Of a stretch of DNA of 64,000 nucleotides, positions 31,888-44,500 are shown piece after piece (within the stretch, counting starts at the first letter, position 1; each line of letters starts with the position of its first letter). The notes beneath the pieces are model-generated. The model did not search any database. It was given only the letters and a program-made list of their open reading frames with translations, and was not told the origin of the DNA. The translations under genes and the position numbers were made by a program. Source of the stretch: Morchella semilibera (taxonomy: Eukaryota; Ascomycota; Pezizomycetes; Pezizales; Morchellaceae); NCBI GenBank assembly GCA_009192285.1, contig WBVU01000019.1, positions 1-64,000 of the forward strand. The letters are read 5' to 3'.

Positions 31888-32509
31888 TTACTGAAGCTTG
31901 AGCCGAATCAGGGGGCATAAAATTGGGGTTAAAAGGGATGTAATATTGTCTAACCTCAAGCAGCGTGCGATAGGCCACTTGCCAATTACGTCCTTTGGGT
32001 GTATGTCGTATGGTACGGTGAGGCCCCGGGACGGCCCTTGCAGTATGTTACCCCATAAATCTTTAATGACGCCGCTTTTAAACAGAAACCTGACTTCCTT
32101 AGGCATCATCAGTTCAAAAGCGGTCCAGCTCCCCGAACCAACCTTGCATCATGGTAGCGAAGAAGGCACTTTCGGGGCCCTAGTGCCCGGAGTTTTCCAG
32201 GCAAAGATCGTGAACGAGGTTAACGACCACATCCTTATAGTTTTTGTGTATCACGCTGAGAGCTTTAGTTCGAAGCCCTTCTCCTTTGGAACGCTAATTG
32301 AGTCCTACCAAGTTTCTGTACAGCCTAGCTGGTGCGCCAGCTTACGGAAATACTCCCACAGACATTCGTTTGACGTCAGCCGTGCCTTACCAGTTCCATT
32401 GGCCCGTAGGTGTGAGGTGGCCATATAACGTTCGCTCTCATATTGCAGAGGATCCGTCCAGTGACTATGCAGTGGGTCCCCCCTCCCCCTCCGGACGGCC
32501 ACAAGGAGT
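31888..32509 (-). pseudogene. Hemopexin-like protein pseudogene 2
   Basis: A single minus-strand frame of about 205 codons with three internal stops (near 32304, 32250 and 32150). It reads ECLWEYFRKLAHQLGC, then after the first stop DSISVPKEKGFELKLSA, later TAFELMMPKEVRFLFKSG and GPSRGL, HPKDVIGKWPIARCLRLDNI. Spacing and residues fit hemopexin blades (W-x-x-L/F-R-K, D-x-I-x-x-P, R-F-x-F-x-x-G, G-P, WP). Two of the stops are TGA in places where an Arg CGA would fit and one is TAG, consistent with C-to-T decay. It resembles the larger pseudogene at 21180-22500 in blade pattern, not at DNA level. The overlapping plus-strand frame 31898-32428 is longer without stops but shows no domain and is regarded as a shadow. 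Confidence 0.5.
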
Positions 32510-33302
32510 GCCTTCTCCGGGAAGTATGACGTAGTGCACGATGTTTCGCCTTTACATAGCTGAAGAATTGGACCTAAACAAAGTGAGTATGGGGCCCCGC
32601 CATAATGGCGGTATTGGTGAAACAGTACGGATCACAGGTTCCATGATCCCCAAGTATGCTCATCGACACAGAGGTCACTGTAAGTCTTTATACGCGCCAC
32701 GGGTACGTTGGAGTTCGGCATCTTATCTAAGTCAATAGAGCCTAGCTGAAGGAGCAGCCAGTCCCGGCCGGAGAAGAACGGGGAGGGTGTGTTTGGGGTG
32801 CTGGCGGCGGGGTGTTGGGTGAATTACACCCGTCATTGTGAGCTCGGCCGCGTGCGGCCGGGTTTGATCCGCTTGGTTACGGGGGCCCCAGGCAGGTAGC
32901 GGGGTCTAGAGCTATATATAGGGAAATGAGGAGTTAGTATTGATCGAGTGTTTCGAGGGTTGAGTTGAGCTCGAGAGAAAAGCAGTAGCTTATATATATT
33001 GTCCCTCGACTTCCTTAGCCACCAGAACACCCCTGGCCCCACCTGAACACTCAGCACCAAAAATTAACAAAGTACCTTCTCCTTCTGGTCTCTGGTTGGT
33101 TGACTCCCACGACGCCCCTAGACCTACATTGCAATTACAACTAGTCTACAAAACTCTATGATCAGCATTCAATACTTGCAACTTGCAGCCGCAAGTTGTG
33201 GTTGGTGGTTTGGGTTCGTCGTTGCGGCGCGACATGCGGGAAATTATGGGACACGGCTGTAGAAAGGTTTAGGCGGTCTTTAAAAGTAAGTAGAAAGATT
33301 TT

Positions 33303-33662
33303 AGGGTTTCCAGTGGTTTACCGGTTATCTAGTACAAACCGAACCATTAAACTCGACCTCAATATACGGCTTGAACGGTCTACGGCTGCAAAATCGGTTC
33401 TACCGACGGCTTAAACGGCGCGGTCTATATATATTACTCAAGTTCATGAACTCGAACACCCCAACCTGTTCAAGAACTTCTATAGCTATTTTTGGACTGT
33501 TACCATGTCGAGTATGCCAAGGCATAGGACCGCAGTTAAACCGGTTCAACCTGTCAAGATAAACGGTTAGTACAGTTGGTACAGTTTGAACTCCTTGATT
33601 TAGTGGTCGGTGCAGTTTTGCATTCTATCACAACCGGTACGGTTTCTACCCTTGGAAACCCT
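33303..33662. mobile_element. hAT-like MITE, ACCGGTT family
   Basis: Begins AGGGTTTCCAGTGG and ends CCTTGGAAACCCT, imperfect inverted ends of about 14 bp, continuing inward with TACCGGTT / AACCGGTA. The right 150 bp are shared with 22530-22712. The interior has ACGGCT/AAACGG words in both orientations. No clear 8-bp flanks. Confidence 0.6.
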
Positions 33663-33669
33663 GGTCAAA

Positions 33670-36600
33670 ATACGATTGCGCGAAACTGAAGGCCCCCACC
33701 TATAGAAGGGGTATGGTGCCGGTCGCTAGATATAGAAAGTTTTAAAACATAGATTAGATAGCTCCGGTGATTAACTACAGAGTGGCTGTTTTGAATTTCT
33801 AGATTTCTTAATTTTAATGTGGGTTGATAGGTTTCCTAACTAGTTTTGGTGTAAGAGGCCTTCAAGGTCCGCTATGAAAAGTGCCCCAAATCGAGGGTTA
33901 GGGGACTGGGAGTCTAGAAAGGCATGTTTTTATCCCTCAAGACAGTAAGCTTTGAGAAAAACGGTTTATATGACCAAAAAAACCATTTTTTGGTCTGGAC
34001 TAATGTCCGCAATGGTAGGTTTATCGGGACCGGTACCATAGGAGGTAGCATAGGAGGTAGCGGGGGCTGAAACCCCCATTGAAGCTCCCCACAATCTACA
34101 ATTCTTAATTACTTGATGCTCATATTGCCACTGGAATATAACTCTAGGAGTGCCCACTCTGCTTTCCAAGAGATGTTACACGAAGAAGGTATTGAGAGGA
34201 GGATCGGATAGCTAGAATGAGTGTAATTCCTAGCTCATGTTTCCTTATAACATCACTATCATTTCACCCTGGCCCAATACCAACCTGCGGCTCACCGAAA
34301 CTGTGCAATATTTATATTCCATGTCATTTCCCAATATCAAATCAGACAAGCAATACCATCCGCCCTATATCTACCGGGCGAGTGACCCCCGTTCTACATC
34401 TTTATTTAGTGGGGAATACACCTAAACAGCGCACCATACCATCCGACCTATTTATTAATTATTATTTTTTTATATACTACCCGAGGGCTATAGCATAGCC
34501 TTACCTCGCCCTTAACGGCGGCCGAGCAAGGTACAACCCACCTCCCCAAAAACCGATCAAAGGGTCGAAAACAGAAATATCATCCCCACTTCTTTAGATC
34601 CATGCTTGATTGTATGTTTCCAATGTTTCTGACTTGTCCTTCAACTCTCAAAAGCAAGTATCAACACTATTTGAAAGGGAAAATATCAATTACTTAATTT
34701 TTGCTTTGTTGTGTTTTTTATTTTTTACTACCACGTCCTACTCTACCCCCGCCCTACTTTCTCTAGGCAGGGAAATACTAATCTACCTCTAGAACGGAAA
34801 GTTAAGATTGTGCCATAATCTACGGGTTGCTACGCGCGGCTTACATGGAACTGCACGAGGTATAAACTACATGTATTAGAAGGATATGTGGTTCTCGAAG
34901 TACACAGACCAATGAACCATTGTGCCTAGGAAATTATATGTATCAATCACACGCAAATTATATGCTCAACAACATGTATGTATGATATGAACAATTAAGT
35001 ATCAAGATTCCGGTTTATCAGCCCAGACCGGTTTTCTAGACCCGTTTGAAAATAGAGCTCAGTACATTCAGATCTTGGCTTGGACAAAACTGTTCTCCTA
35101 TGCAGTAGGAACTGATGCAAGAAACCGTAACCCTGAACATCTTTGGTGTAGAGTTGCTGATAGATAAGTGCCAAGACCTCAAAACAATAGTTGCTGACAC
35201 CCTCTCGCGTGATATGGCTGGTGAAGGCTGGAAGTATACCCTAGTTCCAACACAAAAAGGATGAGCCTCTAGGTAGTCCTGGGAATGGTGGGACGTAAAC
35301 CCTGGGCAAAAAAGTTGAAATAAGAGTACCCTTCTAACTTCCAACGTCTATTAAGGCCACAGCACAATTAACAAGAGATCAACAAAATCAACAGTACTTA
35401 CCTATTGGCTCCATTGGTCTTTACAAGAAGTGTGAGATAAATTAAACCGGTTATTAGTTTCTCAGTTCAGTTGTGGGCCATTTTTATTCACTTCAGTTCA
35501 GTTCAGCCGTACTGAGAAATAGAAAGCGATTAGAACCACCTAAAACACTGAACCCAGGTGGGGGTGGGGAGGTGCTATAGCTAGTTGATCTTTCTCTCTC
35601 AATAATAATATTGCGGAAAGCGAGTGAGAGCCTGTGCATGTGATGAACCCAGGTAATTTCAAAACAAGAGTATATACTACAGCTAATAGATCTACCCGTA
35701 CAAGACGTATACGTAGGTCGGACCCCTAAATCAGAGTTATAGACTATTACAGCATGCTCTTGTTATAACATGCGTTAGGAGGTCATAGGGTAGGAAGAAT
35801 CCCTAAGATACCAGTAGTACTACCACGGATCAACAACAAGCCACACCCACGCGCGCACCGATCCGAATGGAGATTGCCGTACCCTTGTATGCGCTTAGAC
35901 AGCCCCAAGCGCCACAGGAGGTTTGCGACGACATGCGATCTTCAAGAGCTGTGAGAATTTATTTTAGTTCCAGATCCTCACCATGCTTGAAAGGGTCCTT
36001 CACGGCCTCGGAATCAAACAGCCGGCAGCGCCTGCCGCGCACAGTGGGCAATCATATATCTACCCCCTTTAATCACCATCGGTGTCTACCCCGTATCTGA
36101 TAAGCTTAAGTAGCTTGATAATTAATTATTTCGTTTAATTAACTAAGTAGTTAGATAATGCCGCTTGCAGTGCGTTCCCAAACTCGCCCACCAGGTCATT
36201 GACAATTTATGACACTGTTTCCAATGAGAAATTGTGCAACTCTAAAGATATCTTTGTGATTGTGTACCACCGATATCACCGCAGTTCTGTATATAGGCCT
36301 TTCCCTAGGTTTTTGGATGTGTGCCTGGGCCCGTCTCAAGAGAGACCTTGGAGGGGTTATTACGGCTTGCTGCTGCGGGCAATAGGTATTTTTGAAACTT
36401 TCTCACTTCGCCTTAACATCCGTGCCCCGTTTTAAAACCCCCTTCCCCCCCCCCATAAACCACCGCATGCAGGATATTAATTCCATACTTCTCATAGTGA
36501 GCGTTGAGCTAAGTGAAGTTGCCACTGTAGTAAGAACTTGAATTAACTGACCTGTTCGTCTTACCGCCTGAAGCACTTCCAGGACGCCAAAATTAGTCCT

Positions 36601-38340
36601 GTGGCGCCGGGGCATGGGTCTGCGCGTAGGCAAACCGATTCTGACCTTTCTACGCCAGGTTCGCCCACCGCGCCCAGACGAAGGGAAACGAGACCAGATT
36701 TCTTACTCATGTGTCTTTTTTGAAATATCCCGCTCACCTGATAGATCGAAAGAAACTATACATGTAGTTTAATTATTAGGTAATGTAGAAATTTGTAAAA
36801 GACCAGCTAGGTCGCGCGGTAGATTGAAGGAAGCCAGCTCAAATACCTACCCCAGGACATGCAATTAAAAAATTCACGGCGCATAGGAGAAGACTCCCAA
36901 TGAGATTTCAAAGATCCGAGGAGTGATTTACCTCGATTTGAAGATTTCACGATATCTTTAATAGACTAAAACAAAAGAGAAAAAGGTAGGCCTGGTAGCA
37001 AAAATGTTGAGAACCGGCCAAAACAAGCAAGAACCAGCAGAGACTTACCTCATGATCGCTCCCCCACCCTTAATTGTCTTGGCCCAGCAAAACAACGAAA
37101 TCTTAAAGGTACCATTTTGTACTGATATATATTAGAATCAACATCCCTCTTCCATATATCTCGAGGAGACAGGTTAATATGACGAAGTTATTTATCAAAT
37201 TTACTTAGTCGTTTTCGACTAATCTACACTCACTAATAAATGGCTGGAAAGTAATTTAGTGCACTGTTTTAACTTGTACCTAAGATATATATCTTATCCC
37301 GATATTATTCAAGAGGCCGGGTTGGTATGGTTCATAATAGGACCTCAATCCAATGGAGACACTTTAACAGACTGAATGATAAAATTACTGCACTTTTTTC
37401 TCAGATTTTGCGCTTAGTTCCCACACTAGTACCTGAAGAAAAGCGATTCAAAACCCTCATGCCAAGCCTACAATTTACAAGGGCACCCGCCAGCCTTCCT
37501 AGGGTTATTTTATATATTAAACATTCTTTTTCCCAAATAAATATAAAACCAACCAGACCGAACACCTACTTCTCTATAAGCGGTATCTCCTTATACCCTT
37601 ATAGCGAGAGCGTGTGTTATACCTTCAACACCTTGCCATTATCTTTGTAACCCTCTTTGGCATGCTGTCAATGATTTTATATACATTTCCCCCAATCCGG
37701 CCCTTCCTACTCTTCCCTAGCTTAGGCTTCAATAACCTTCGTGTTTTCATTTAGAGTAGCCTCTATCCACTTCCCAGACTTGTCAAAAGGCATGGCTATA
37801 GAATACTCGTGGGGTTGTATTGCAGGTCTGGGGATGTCAAATTGGAGGCACCCATTGTCACGCTTCTCGTTGTTTCCCACTTTTTTCCTGCAGGTGTACA
37901 TTGAGGATACCACTGATGGATCTTCCCAAATAGAAACATCACTGTGTGAACTAAACACAGTTCACTGACCCATTCTCGCCCTCACTCCCGCCCTCGTTTT
38001 TGATCTCCATATCTGCCTGTCACCAAATCGCCCCTAATTATGGCTATCATTTAAGCTGTCATCCACCTTCTCTTTACCTTATATCGGCATTATAATCCAA
38101 TAACAGTGAAGCCTGGAAGTCCCCCAGCAGTCCCCCAGCACGATCGTACGAACTGTAGCCAAAAATCGCCGGTCAGTTTTATTTATACCAAGACACTTGT
38201 ACCTATCCTATTCCACTATATAAAAGTGGGTAGAATTGGGAGACTGTTAAAAACCGTCACGCATAACAAAACCGGAAATCGGACTCGTTTGATTTCTTGA
38301 ACTCATTGGAGCGGCTAAGGATTTTTGGGTGCGACTCGAG
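33670..38340. other. Gene-poor 4.7 kb
   Basis: Only short frames. A small fold-back occurs at 35455-35522 (TAGTTTCTCAGT against ACTGAGAAATAG, with CAGTTCAGTTCAG inside). The repeat partner of 4764-4829 is at 37838-37902. No gene is supported. Confidence 0.4.
37838..37902. repeat. Inverted partner of the 4764-4829 repeat
   Basis: Contains GGAGGCACCCATTGTCACGC and TTTTTTCCTGCAGGTGTACA. The reverse complement aligns without gaps to 4764-4829. Confidence 0.6.
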
Positions 38341-38351
38341 CTAATCTTAGA

Positions 38352-38378
38352 TTATATATATATATATATATATATATG
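38352..38378. repeat. (TA)n microsatellite
   Basis: About 13 uninterrupted TA units. Confidence 0.9.
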
Positions 38379-38757
38379 GCGGCAGCCCTCCTTTACTGTA
38401 ACGCGAAGCCATTCCTTCAGCCACGTCGGGAGAGATTTAAAGTGTCGTGATTGTAGGGACAGCGAAAAGTCTTCTTAAATGATTCCAGGAAGGGGTGTTA
38501 TATATATATATACAGGTAATAAAGAAAGGTGTATAGACACATGACTGCAAAAAAGAGGATACGTAGTTAGTGGAAGGTGCACCTAAGCCCCATTCCAGCA
38601 AGGCAATGGTAAAGGGTATACCATCCGTCTTCACACTAGCCACAGGCGAATTGTTTTATGCGCGTGAGTGGGAGACTCAACAGCATTGCTACTATACTCT
38701 CCTCCGATCAGGCGCTATAACTCACTTTTGTGACGAATTTGAATACCCAGCACATTA

Positions 38758-38809
38758 ATATGAAGTTGTAAATCAATGATGTAAACAAAAAAAAAATATG
38801 AAGTTGTAA
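38758..38809 (+). mobile_element. 24-bp retroposon tail with 14-bp target duplication
   Basis: ATATGAAGTTGTAA occurs at 38758-38771 and 38796-38809. The insert 38772-38795 is ATCAATGATGTAAAC followed by nine A. The GATGTAAAC-A end is the same as in the insert at 27063-27120. Confidence 0.8.
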
Positions 38810-38963
38810 TGGGTTAGGGCTACGAATGCGAGTGATACACCATGACAATGTGGGGCTTCATGATAATCGATAAATCAACCTCCGCAGCAGTAGTCATTTG
38901 AGAGACTTCTACTAGCCCGATTATTTGTATTCATATGTAGTCTTTCTTTGGTCGAATCACATA

Positions 38964-39057
38964 CAGCGACACCCCACTATAAGAAATCTTTTTCCTTGGG
39001 AAACGAAATTTCGAAAACTACCTACACCTTGGCGTTTCTTATAGCGAGGTGTATCTG
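38964..39057. mobile_element. pogo/Tc1-type MITE, 94 bp, TA target
   Basis: Left end CAGCGACACCCCACTATAAG and right end (inverted) CAGATACACCTCGCTATAAG are flanked by TA on both sides (38962-38963 and 39058-39059). The ACCTCGCTATAAG-type terminus is the form seen in pogo-like elements. No transposase. Confidence 0.72.
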
Positions 39058-39059
39058 TA

Positions 39060-39930
39060 CTTGATTTCCATTGATAGGGACTTGAGTCGAAGCGTCGACC
39101 CCTGAAAAAGAAACGCCATACTGCCTAGTAAAGCGGTACCGGTGCAATGGGTGGCCTGAAGATTTTAATGTGGACCAGCTGTTGATTCCACCCGAAGGTA
39201 ACTGCACCCATTGCGGGTGGGTGTCAGCTTCCGCAGGCTTCTAAGAAACACTAGTCCATCAGACAACCAATCATGTAGCAGATGTGTGAGCAGCTGCATT
39301 ATGTAGACACATTTATGTAGCCTGTAGCGGGAGCGGGCGCTAGCTGATCGTGGTTATAAGCACAATTGGCATATACTTTACCCAAATTACCAATTCGATA
39401 TATCCAGGGAATCACATTACATATATATTCTTGACCTTGATTCAATCGATTGGGTCGGGGCAATTTCACTTGTCGTGACACGCATAACCGCCTTACATTA
39501 TTGGACTAGGATAACTCTAATAGGTGACCGGCGAAGATTCAGCTACATTGCATTAATGTATGTATTCTCCGCTTTTTGGCCCAGGTGTCTCTTAATGCCA
39601 GCCCCGGACAGTACACATATACTTTACCGTTAAGATCTTGTCTTGCCCTCGGCGCGTAGCACGGAAACACTGATACATCCCAGAAACTCGGCCTGCCAGC
39701 TGGAGTCTAGTTATATTTACGGAATCTAGTATATACCGGGCGTCAACCCACGCATATATATAGGCCAATATAGCCGTCATGTTATTGTATATGCGTGAGG
39801 TTTGACTTAAATTCCTAGTGGATCCCCCCATCTATATATCTTCCGGAAATCCCTTTATACTCTTTCCAAAAACACAGATTTCTGACCCCGAGCCTATATC
39901 CACCATCCAGCCCGTTCCTACTCAGAAACA
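39060..39930. other. No gene supported
   Basis: Short frames only. It forms the upstream flank of the CorA-like gene; no TATA or CT-rich leader stands out. Confidence 0.4.
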
Positions 39931-39934
39931 AAGA

Positions 39935-41889
39935 ATGGCGCAACCACGATCCTCCAACTTAAATTACGAGGGAGACGCTGACCGCCACAAACTCCACCAG
40001 TTTCTATGCGCTGCAGATACAAAGAAGGCGTTCCAAACTGAGGGTTGTTTCTCAAAATCTTCAAGCGTGGATGTTTTTGATATGCGAGGCGCATACGGAG
40101 GTGAAGACCTACTATGTATTCCCAGGTGTATAACATACGTGTTGACGAGCTTGACTATGAGAAGAAATGCGGTACAACCTGAACGATGGGGAAGTTATTA
40201 ATATGTTGGAGGTACGTTTGTTTACCACCACTACCTTGAGAGTTAGCAATTTTTAATCCTCCTGACTTCGATTAGCACGCGGAACCTACAGATATGGAGA
40301 CTTCATTTGAAGATCGGCTGCATACTAGGATGATGTATATACCAACCGCTTTCTTTGGCGATTGAATTTTACTGAATGATCTTAGATTCATTGATGAGGT
40401 TCCTGTCGGTGACACGGATTGTCTCCAGTGCACCCCCGAGCTGTTACAGGCGATATTTAAAACATACGGCATCTCAAACCAGTTTGCCAATCTTCTACCG
40501 CGCCAGCATATGCCGGGACGACTCGTGAATTACGATCCCATCACCAAGAGGCCCATCCTACACCGTGAGAGCCACTTCTCTATGCCCCCTATACCTCAGC
40601 TCTTTGATGCCTGCATGTAGGCTATCACCAGGGTCCTTGAAATACTAATGCCTTTAAATTTTTCTTAGAGTTTTGGTATTCGGTTATCTTTCGTTCAGGG
40701 GAAGCTGTTGTGCGTGGCCCGGTCACATCCAAGTCTGTTCTAGGCTGGACGCGTTTCTGTGTTTGGGTTGGCCGTGATCTGCGTGCCAAAACAACTACAA
40801 TCCTGCTGCTGAGATGCCCCAACGATATGAAGACTGACCTTGTAGCTAGTCTCTCAGATAAAGGGGAGATGGTGATTCGTGAGCCCATGCTGGTTCACGC
40901 TTTCATTGCACAAAGGTCCTTGCAGATCACATACGACTTCACAGCACGTTGGGCGGATCCCATCTACCGTTGGGTAAGAGATCATCATGGTACTATAGGA
41001 GACGCACTACCATACACGGATCACACTAACGTTGTCCGGCTGAGCAGGAGCTGGAGGTAAACGAAAATGGCAATACGGCCGAGTTCACTACTCGGAGCCG
41101 GATGTTTCTCATACTTGCACGTCAGATCTCCCAAGTATCAACGGACTACGATATCCTCAACTCCACGCTCGTCAATCTCAAAGCACAGCAAGAATGGATA
41201 AATGACAACCCTTACGACAATGAATGGGATAGGGATAATTCAAAAGCTAGCCATCACATTTCGGGATTAAATGATGTTTGGAGTGTCTATGTGGACGAGT
41301 GCGGCCTACTCAAAACGTATGCAAGACTATATGAGAGAAGAACACAGATTGCTATTAACGAAGTATGTACTGTGCTCATCTTATACTCTTATCACCCCAC
41401 TAATACAACCCATTAGTGCTTTGCTATTATAAGCCAGCGGGACGCTGAGGTAAACGCTCGGATGGCAACTGAGAGTACGCAGATTGCACGTTCGAGTTAT
41501 GAGGACGGACAGTCACTCCGTATCATCCAGGTTTTCACAATGATATTTCTCCCGGCATCTTTATTCAGCGTAAGTTGATCTCTCAGTGCCAGGTTACTGG
41601 CCTATAATTTACTGCTTTGGGGGGGACGGGTAATAGGAACTCACGGGTTAAAACTGATACTCAATTCGGTTTTCAGGGTATTTTCGGAATGGCTTTCTTT
41701 AATACCGGTACAGATGACAATGGGCATATTAGGTTTTCGGTTAGTGGTAACTGGTGGTGGTATCCGGCGCTCACTATCCCCGTGACGGTGTTGACAGTTT
41801 TCAGCTTATCTTGGTGGAAAGGTCGTCAAATATATCAGACCAAAGGCGATACCGAATGTCAGGACCCAACGCAGAAAGAGTCTTGTTGA
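39935..41889 (+). pseudogene. CorA-like membrane transporter gene, frameshifted
   Basis: Multi-exon fungal protein of the CorA-like divalent-cation transporter superfamily. The start is ATG 39935 (MAQPRSSNLNYEGDAD). The first exon ends at LNDGEVINMLE before GTACGT, intron 40212-40275. Later blocks: FIDEVPVGDTDCLQCTPELL, YSVIFRSGEAVVRGPV, KTYARLYERRTQIAINE, intron 41363-41437 (GTATGT/CAG), then YEDGQSLRIIQVFTMIFLPA SLFS, intron 41570-41676 (GTAAGT/CAG), then GIFGMAFFNTG and a second hydrophobic segment WYPALTIPVTVLTVFS, stop 41889. Two C-terminal helices with the loop motif after the first are the CorA hallmark; the usual Gly-Met-Asn is Gly-Met-Ala here. Exon 1 needs at least three small indels, exon 2 contains TGA (about 40366), and a one-base deletion is needed near 41040. 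So it is a pseudogene, unless the assembly is faulty. Metal transport is family knowledge; the altered GMN makes it doubtful even in the ancestor. Confidence 0.72.
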
Positions 41890-42235
41890 TTTATACCTAA
41901 TATATAATAGGAGGTGTAATGTTATACGGACTTCATTTAATTATATGTATATATAATGATTCATTGAGCATGCTTAAGGTTGTTTGGATTGTAACTCTTT
42001 TAAACATAACGATGGAATAACTATAATAATCCATCCACATCATAGTATATCACTCCAAACCCGTATTTCTCAACACGTCACTCGACACTTGGGTGAGCGT
42101 GACAGGCTGGACCTGGGGACATTGGTAGTCCAAGGAAATAATAACAATTGTTAAATCAAAAGCAAATAACTACCATAGGCGGCAAAACCATGTCGTGTCA
42201 GTGATATGTACTCTACATATACAAGTATATATACG
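41890..42235. other. Intergenic, nothing evident
   Basis: AT-rich flank of the CorA-like pseudogene. One copy of the dispersed 17-bp motif (TCATAGTATATCACTCC) is at 42040-42056. Confidence 0.4.
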
Positions 42236-42240
42236 TATGT

Positions 42241-42356
42241 AGATCTCACCTAGTCTCGACCCAATCAGTATATTTTTCTTTAGGTGGTGTGATACATAAA
42301 ATACTACATCTCCAACCACACAAAAATAGGGGATGGGCACGAGACTAGATCTCACC
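42241..42356. mobile_element. Short MITE, copy 1
   Basis: Ends AGATCTCACCTAGTCTCG and (inverted) AGATCTAGTCTCGTGCCC. The inverted sequence of this element matches 57155-57265: TCTCGTGCCCATCCCCTATT and TGTAGTATTTTA are shared, as is GATTGGGT at the other end. Non-coding. Confidence 0.65.
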
Positions 42357-42599
42357 CGCGTTAGTTCCAAGCGCCAGATTGTGAAAACACGTCCCGATCC
42401 TCAACAGGTGGCCGGGCTAAAGGCACTACCGCATCACCCACCTGTAAATCAAGAGCTGGTCCCTTAGAAAAGTAGGTCTAGCGTAGCTTCACTAACAGGT
42501 CATTTTTATCTCACTTATCAAAAAATCTCCCGCATAAATTTCACCTCTATATATTAAAGGGGGGTCAGCATCAAAGGGCCATGGAATACCCCCGCATGC

Positions 42600-42665
42600 T
42601 CACCCTCTATATATAGCCTACGGGCTGTATGCATGTATGAAGTATCAATCAATCAATCACCCTCC
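42600..42665 (+). mobile_element. 50-bp retroposon tail with 8-bp flanks
   Basis: TCACCCTC flanks (42600-42607, 42658-42665) an insert that includes GGCTGTATGCATGTATGAAG, then (TCAA)n. GGCTG(T/C)ATGCATGTATGAAG is also present at 5099-5118. Confidence 0.55.
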
Positions 42666-42820
42666 CCCATACAGTACATATGGCTATATCTTGATGTGTA
42701 TCGCGCAACCTATGCGTAAATACCGCTCAGTTCGATCAAGAAGAGTCTTTTAAGTTCAAGGCATTCTAACACATCACCTGAATAATATACTACCAGAAGT
42801 GGTGCTGAGGAACTGCACAC

Positions 42821-43332
42821 TCTACCAACTATGTAAACGAATCAAAAAATGCATCATTCAGGCTTACCACCTTTAATGTGCTTTTTAAAGGGACCAAAAA
42901 CCGAGCAAAAAGGCACCTTTTACTATGGGTAAACGAATCAAAAAATGAATCCTTAGTTCCATTTGATACATTTAAAGTGCTTTTTTTCTTATAAAACTTT
43001 AAAAGAAAAAAAGAATTGATCTCCCAAGGAACTGAACCTTGGCTATTGCGATTACTTAACCTGAATCTTATCACCTATGCTATCAGACAATATATTAATA
43101 TATTATTTGAGCTGTGTTGAATCGCCAGAGAAGAAAATCATCAAAAAATTGGTGAGGAAAAGGCACCATGGAAAAGCATCATAAAAAGGCATCATGGAAA
43201 TGAAAAGGCATCATGGAAATGAATCCGAGTGCCTTTTACAAAAACATACCCTCTAAACGAATCAAAGGATTCATTTACCAAAACTGGCTGTGTGGGAAAC
43301 GAATCAAAAGATTCATTTACATGGCTGGTAGA
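42821..43332. mobile_element. Inverted-repeat element with internal ACGAATCA repeats
   Basis: Ends TCTACCAACTATGTAAACGA (42821) and, inverted, TCTACCAGCCATGTAAATGA (ending 43332); about 19 of 23 positions match including GAATC. Inside, AAACGAATCAAA(A/G) recurs at 42836, 42930, 43255 and 43298, and GGCATCATGGAAA recurs three times around 43165-43215. Non-coding and MITE-like; the superfamily is unknown. Confidence 0.6.
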
Positions 43333-44500
43333 GACATAGATCCCATCGCTACCCAGATCTAACAACCAACTCTCGAAATACATCAATCATCCGCCCATAT
43401 ATGTACCAACCTATATCTTCATCACCCGTTGGTAGACAGGTATATATGGAGCGACAAATTAAATGTGTCAAAGGTAATTTTACCAACGGTAGTAAATTAT
43501 TTTACCTATAATGTCACTTTTTATGGCAAAAGGCGCACAGACATTTTGGCTATATAATGCCAATATATGAGCCCTATTGGCCACTGGTGGGGAACAGCTT
43601 TACCACTAGTGGCAGGCACTCCACCACCAGTGTGATCCGGAAACCTTCATAAATTTCTATAATAATGATAGCGCAGCATAAAGACTGAAATTTAGCTCCT
43701 ATACTAGAACAACTGAAACTCAGCGCCTATACCACCGGTGGTGAAATTACTTTTTACACATTTACCGCACCATAGATATATACCACTCGTAATAAATCAG
43801 TGAACAGTGAATTCTCAAGTGTATGTTGACGAATATACTCACATCCGAACGGATTATATAATTATCAAATGCTACTACTCATAATACCCAGGATATGCCA
43901 CCGGATATCATACTATAGCTACCAATGCGCTGTACCAGTGACTAACTTTTTCAGGCGCCAAGATACATTCCAGAACAGCTACCTAATAGCTCTTAATTGA
44001 TATTTCGGTCTGTGAGACTCGGGCGTTAAGTCGTTTGCATACTGATAACTAGAGAGTTAAGATTCTTCGCTATTTGGCTAGATCCCTTTCCATCGTTTGT
44101 AGGTTCCTCTGCATGAGCTTTTGCTTTCTTACATCAAAACTAACAACAAGATTAATCTTCAATCCCAGTTGATTTGCTATCCTATGTGGAAGCATTGGAA
44201 CCTCTATTGGTGATTCGATATATAGACACAAATCTAGGCGCGCCTCTCTCCTAGCAAATAGGCTACACATTGTGTTGAGGCATTCATCTCATAGTAGCGC
44301 AAGCATAGATAGATCCCTCGCGTGCGGGGCTGATCATCCCGGCCCGTGTGGAACCGCGCAGGGGGGGCCCGAGGGGGATCTATGACCGGATAATTATAAA
44401 GGGGGAAAGATGTAATATGTATCTACTTGAAACAATATAAGAAAGAAAGAAAAAGCCGCTCAAATTGATAATGAGGGATGTTGTGTAGTCGTAAATAAGT

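Noticed and set aside
31898-32428. 176-codon plus-strand open frame
   Set aside because: The opposite strand carries the hemopexin-like pattern; the plus-strand translation has no domain.
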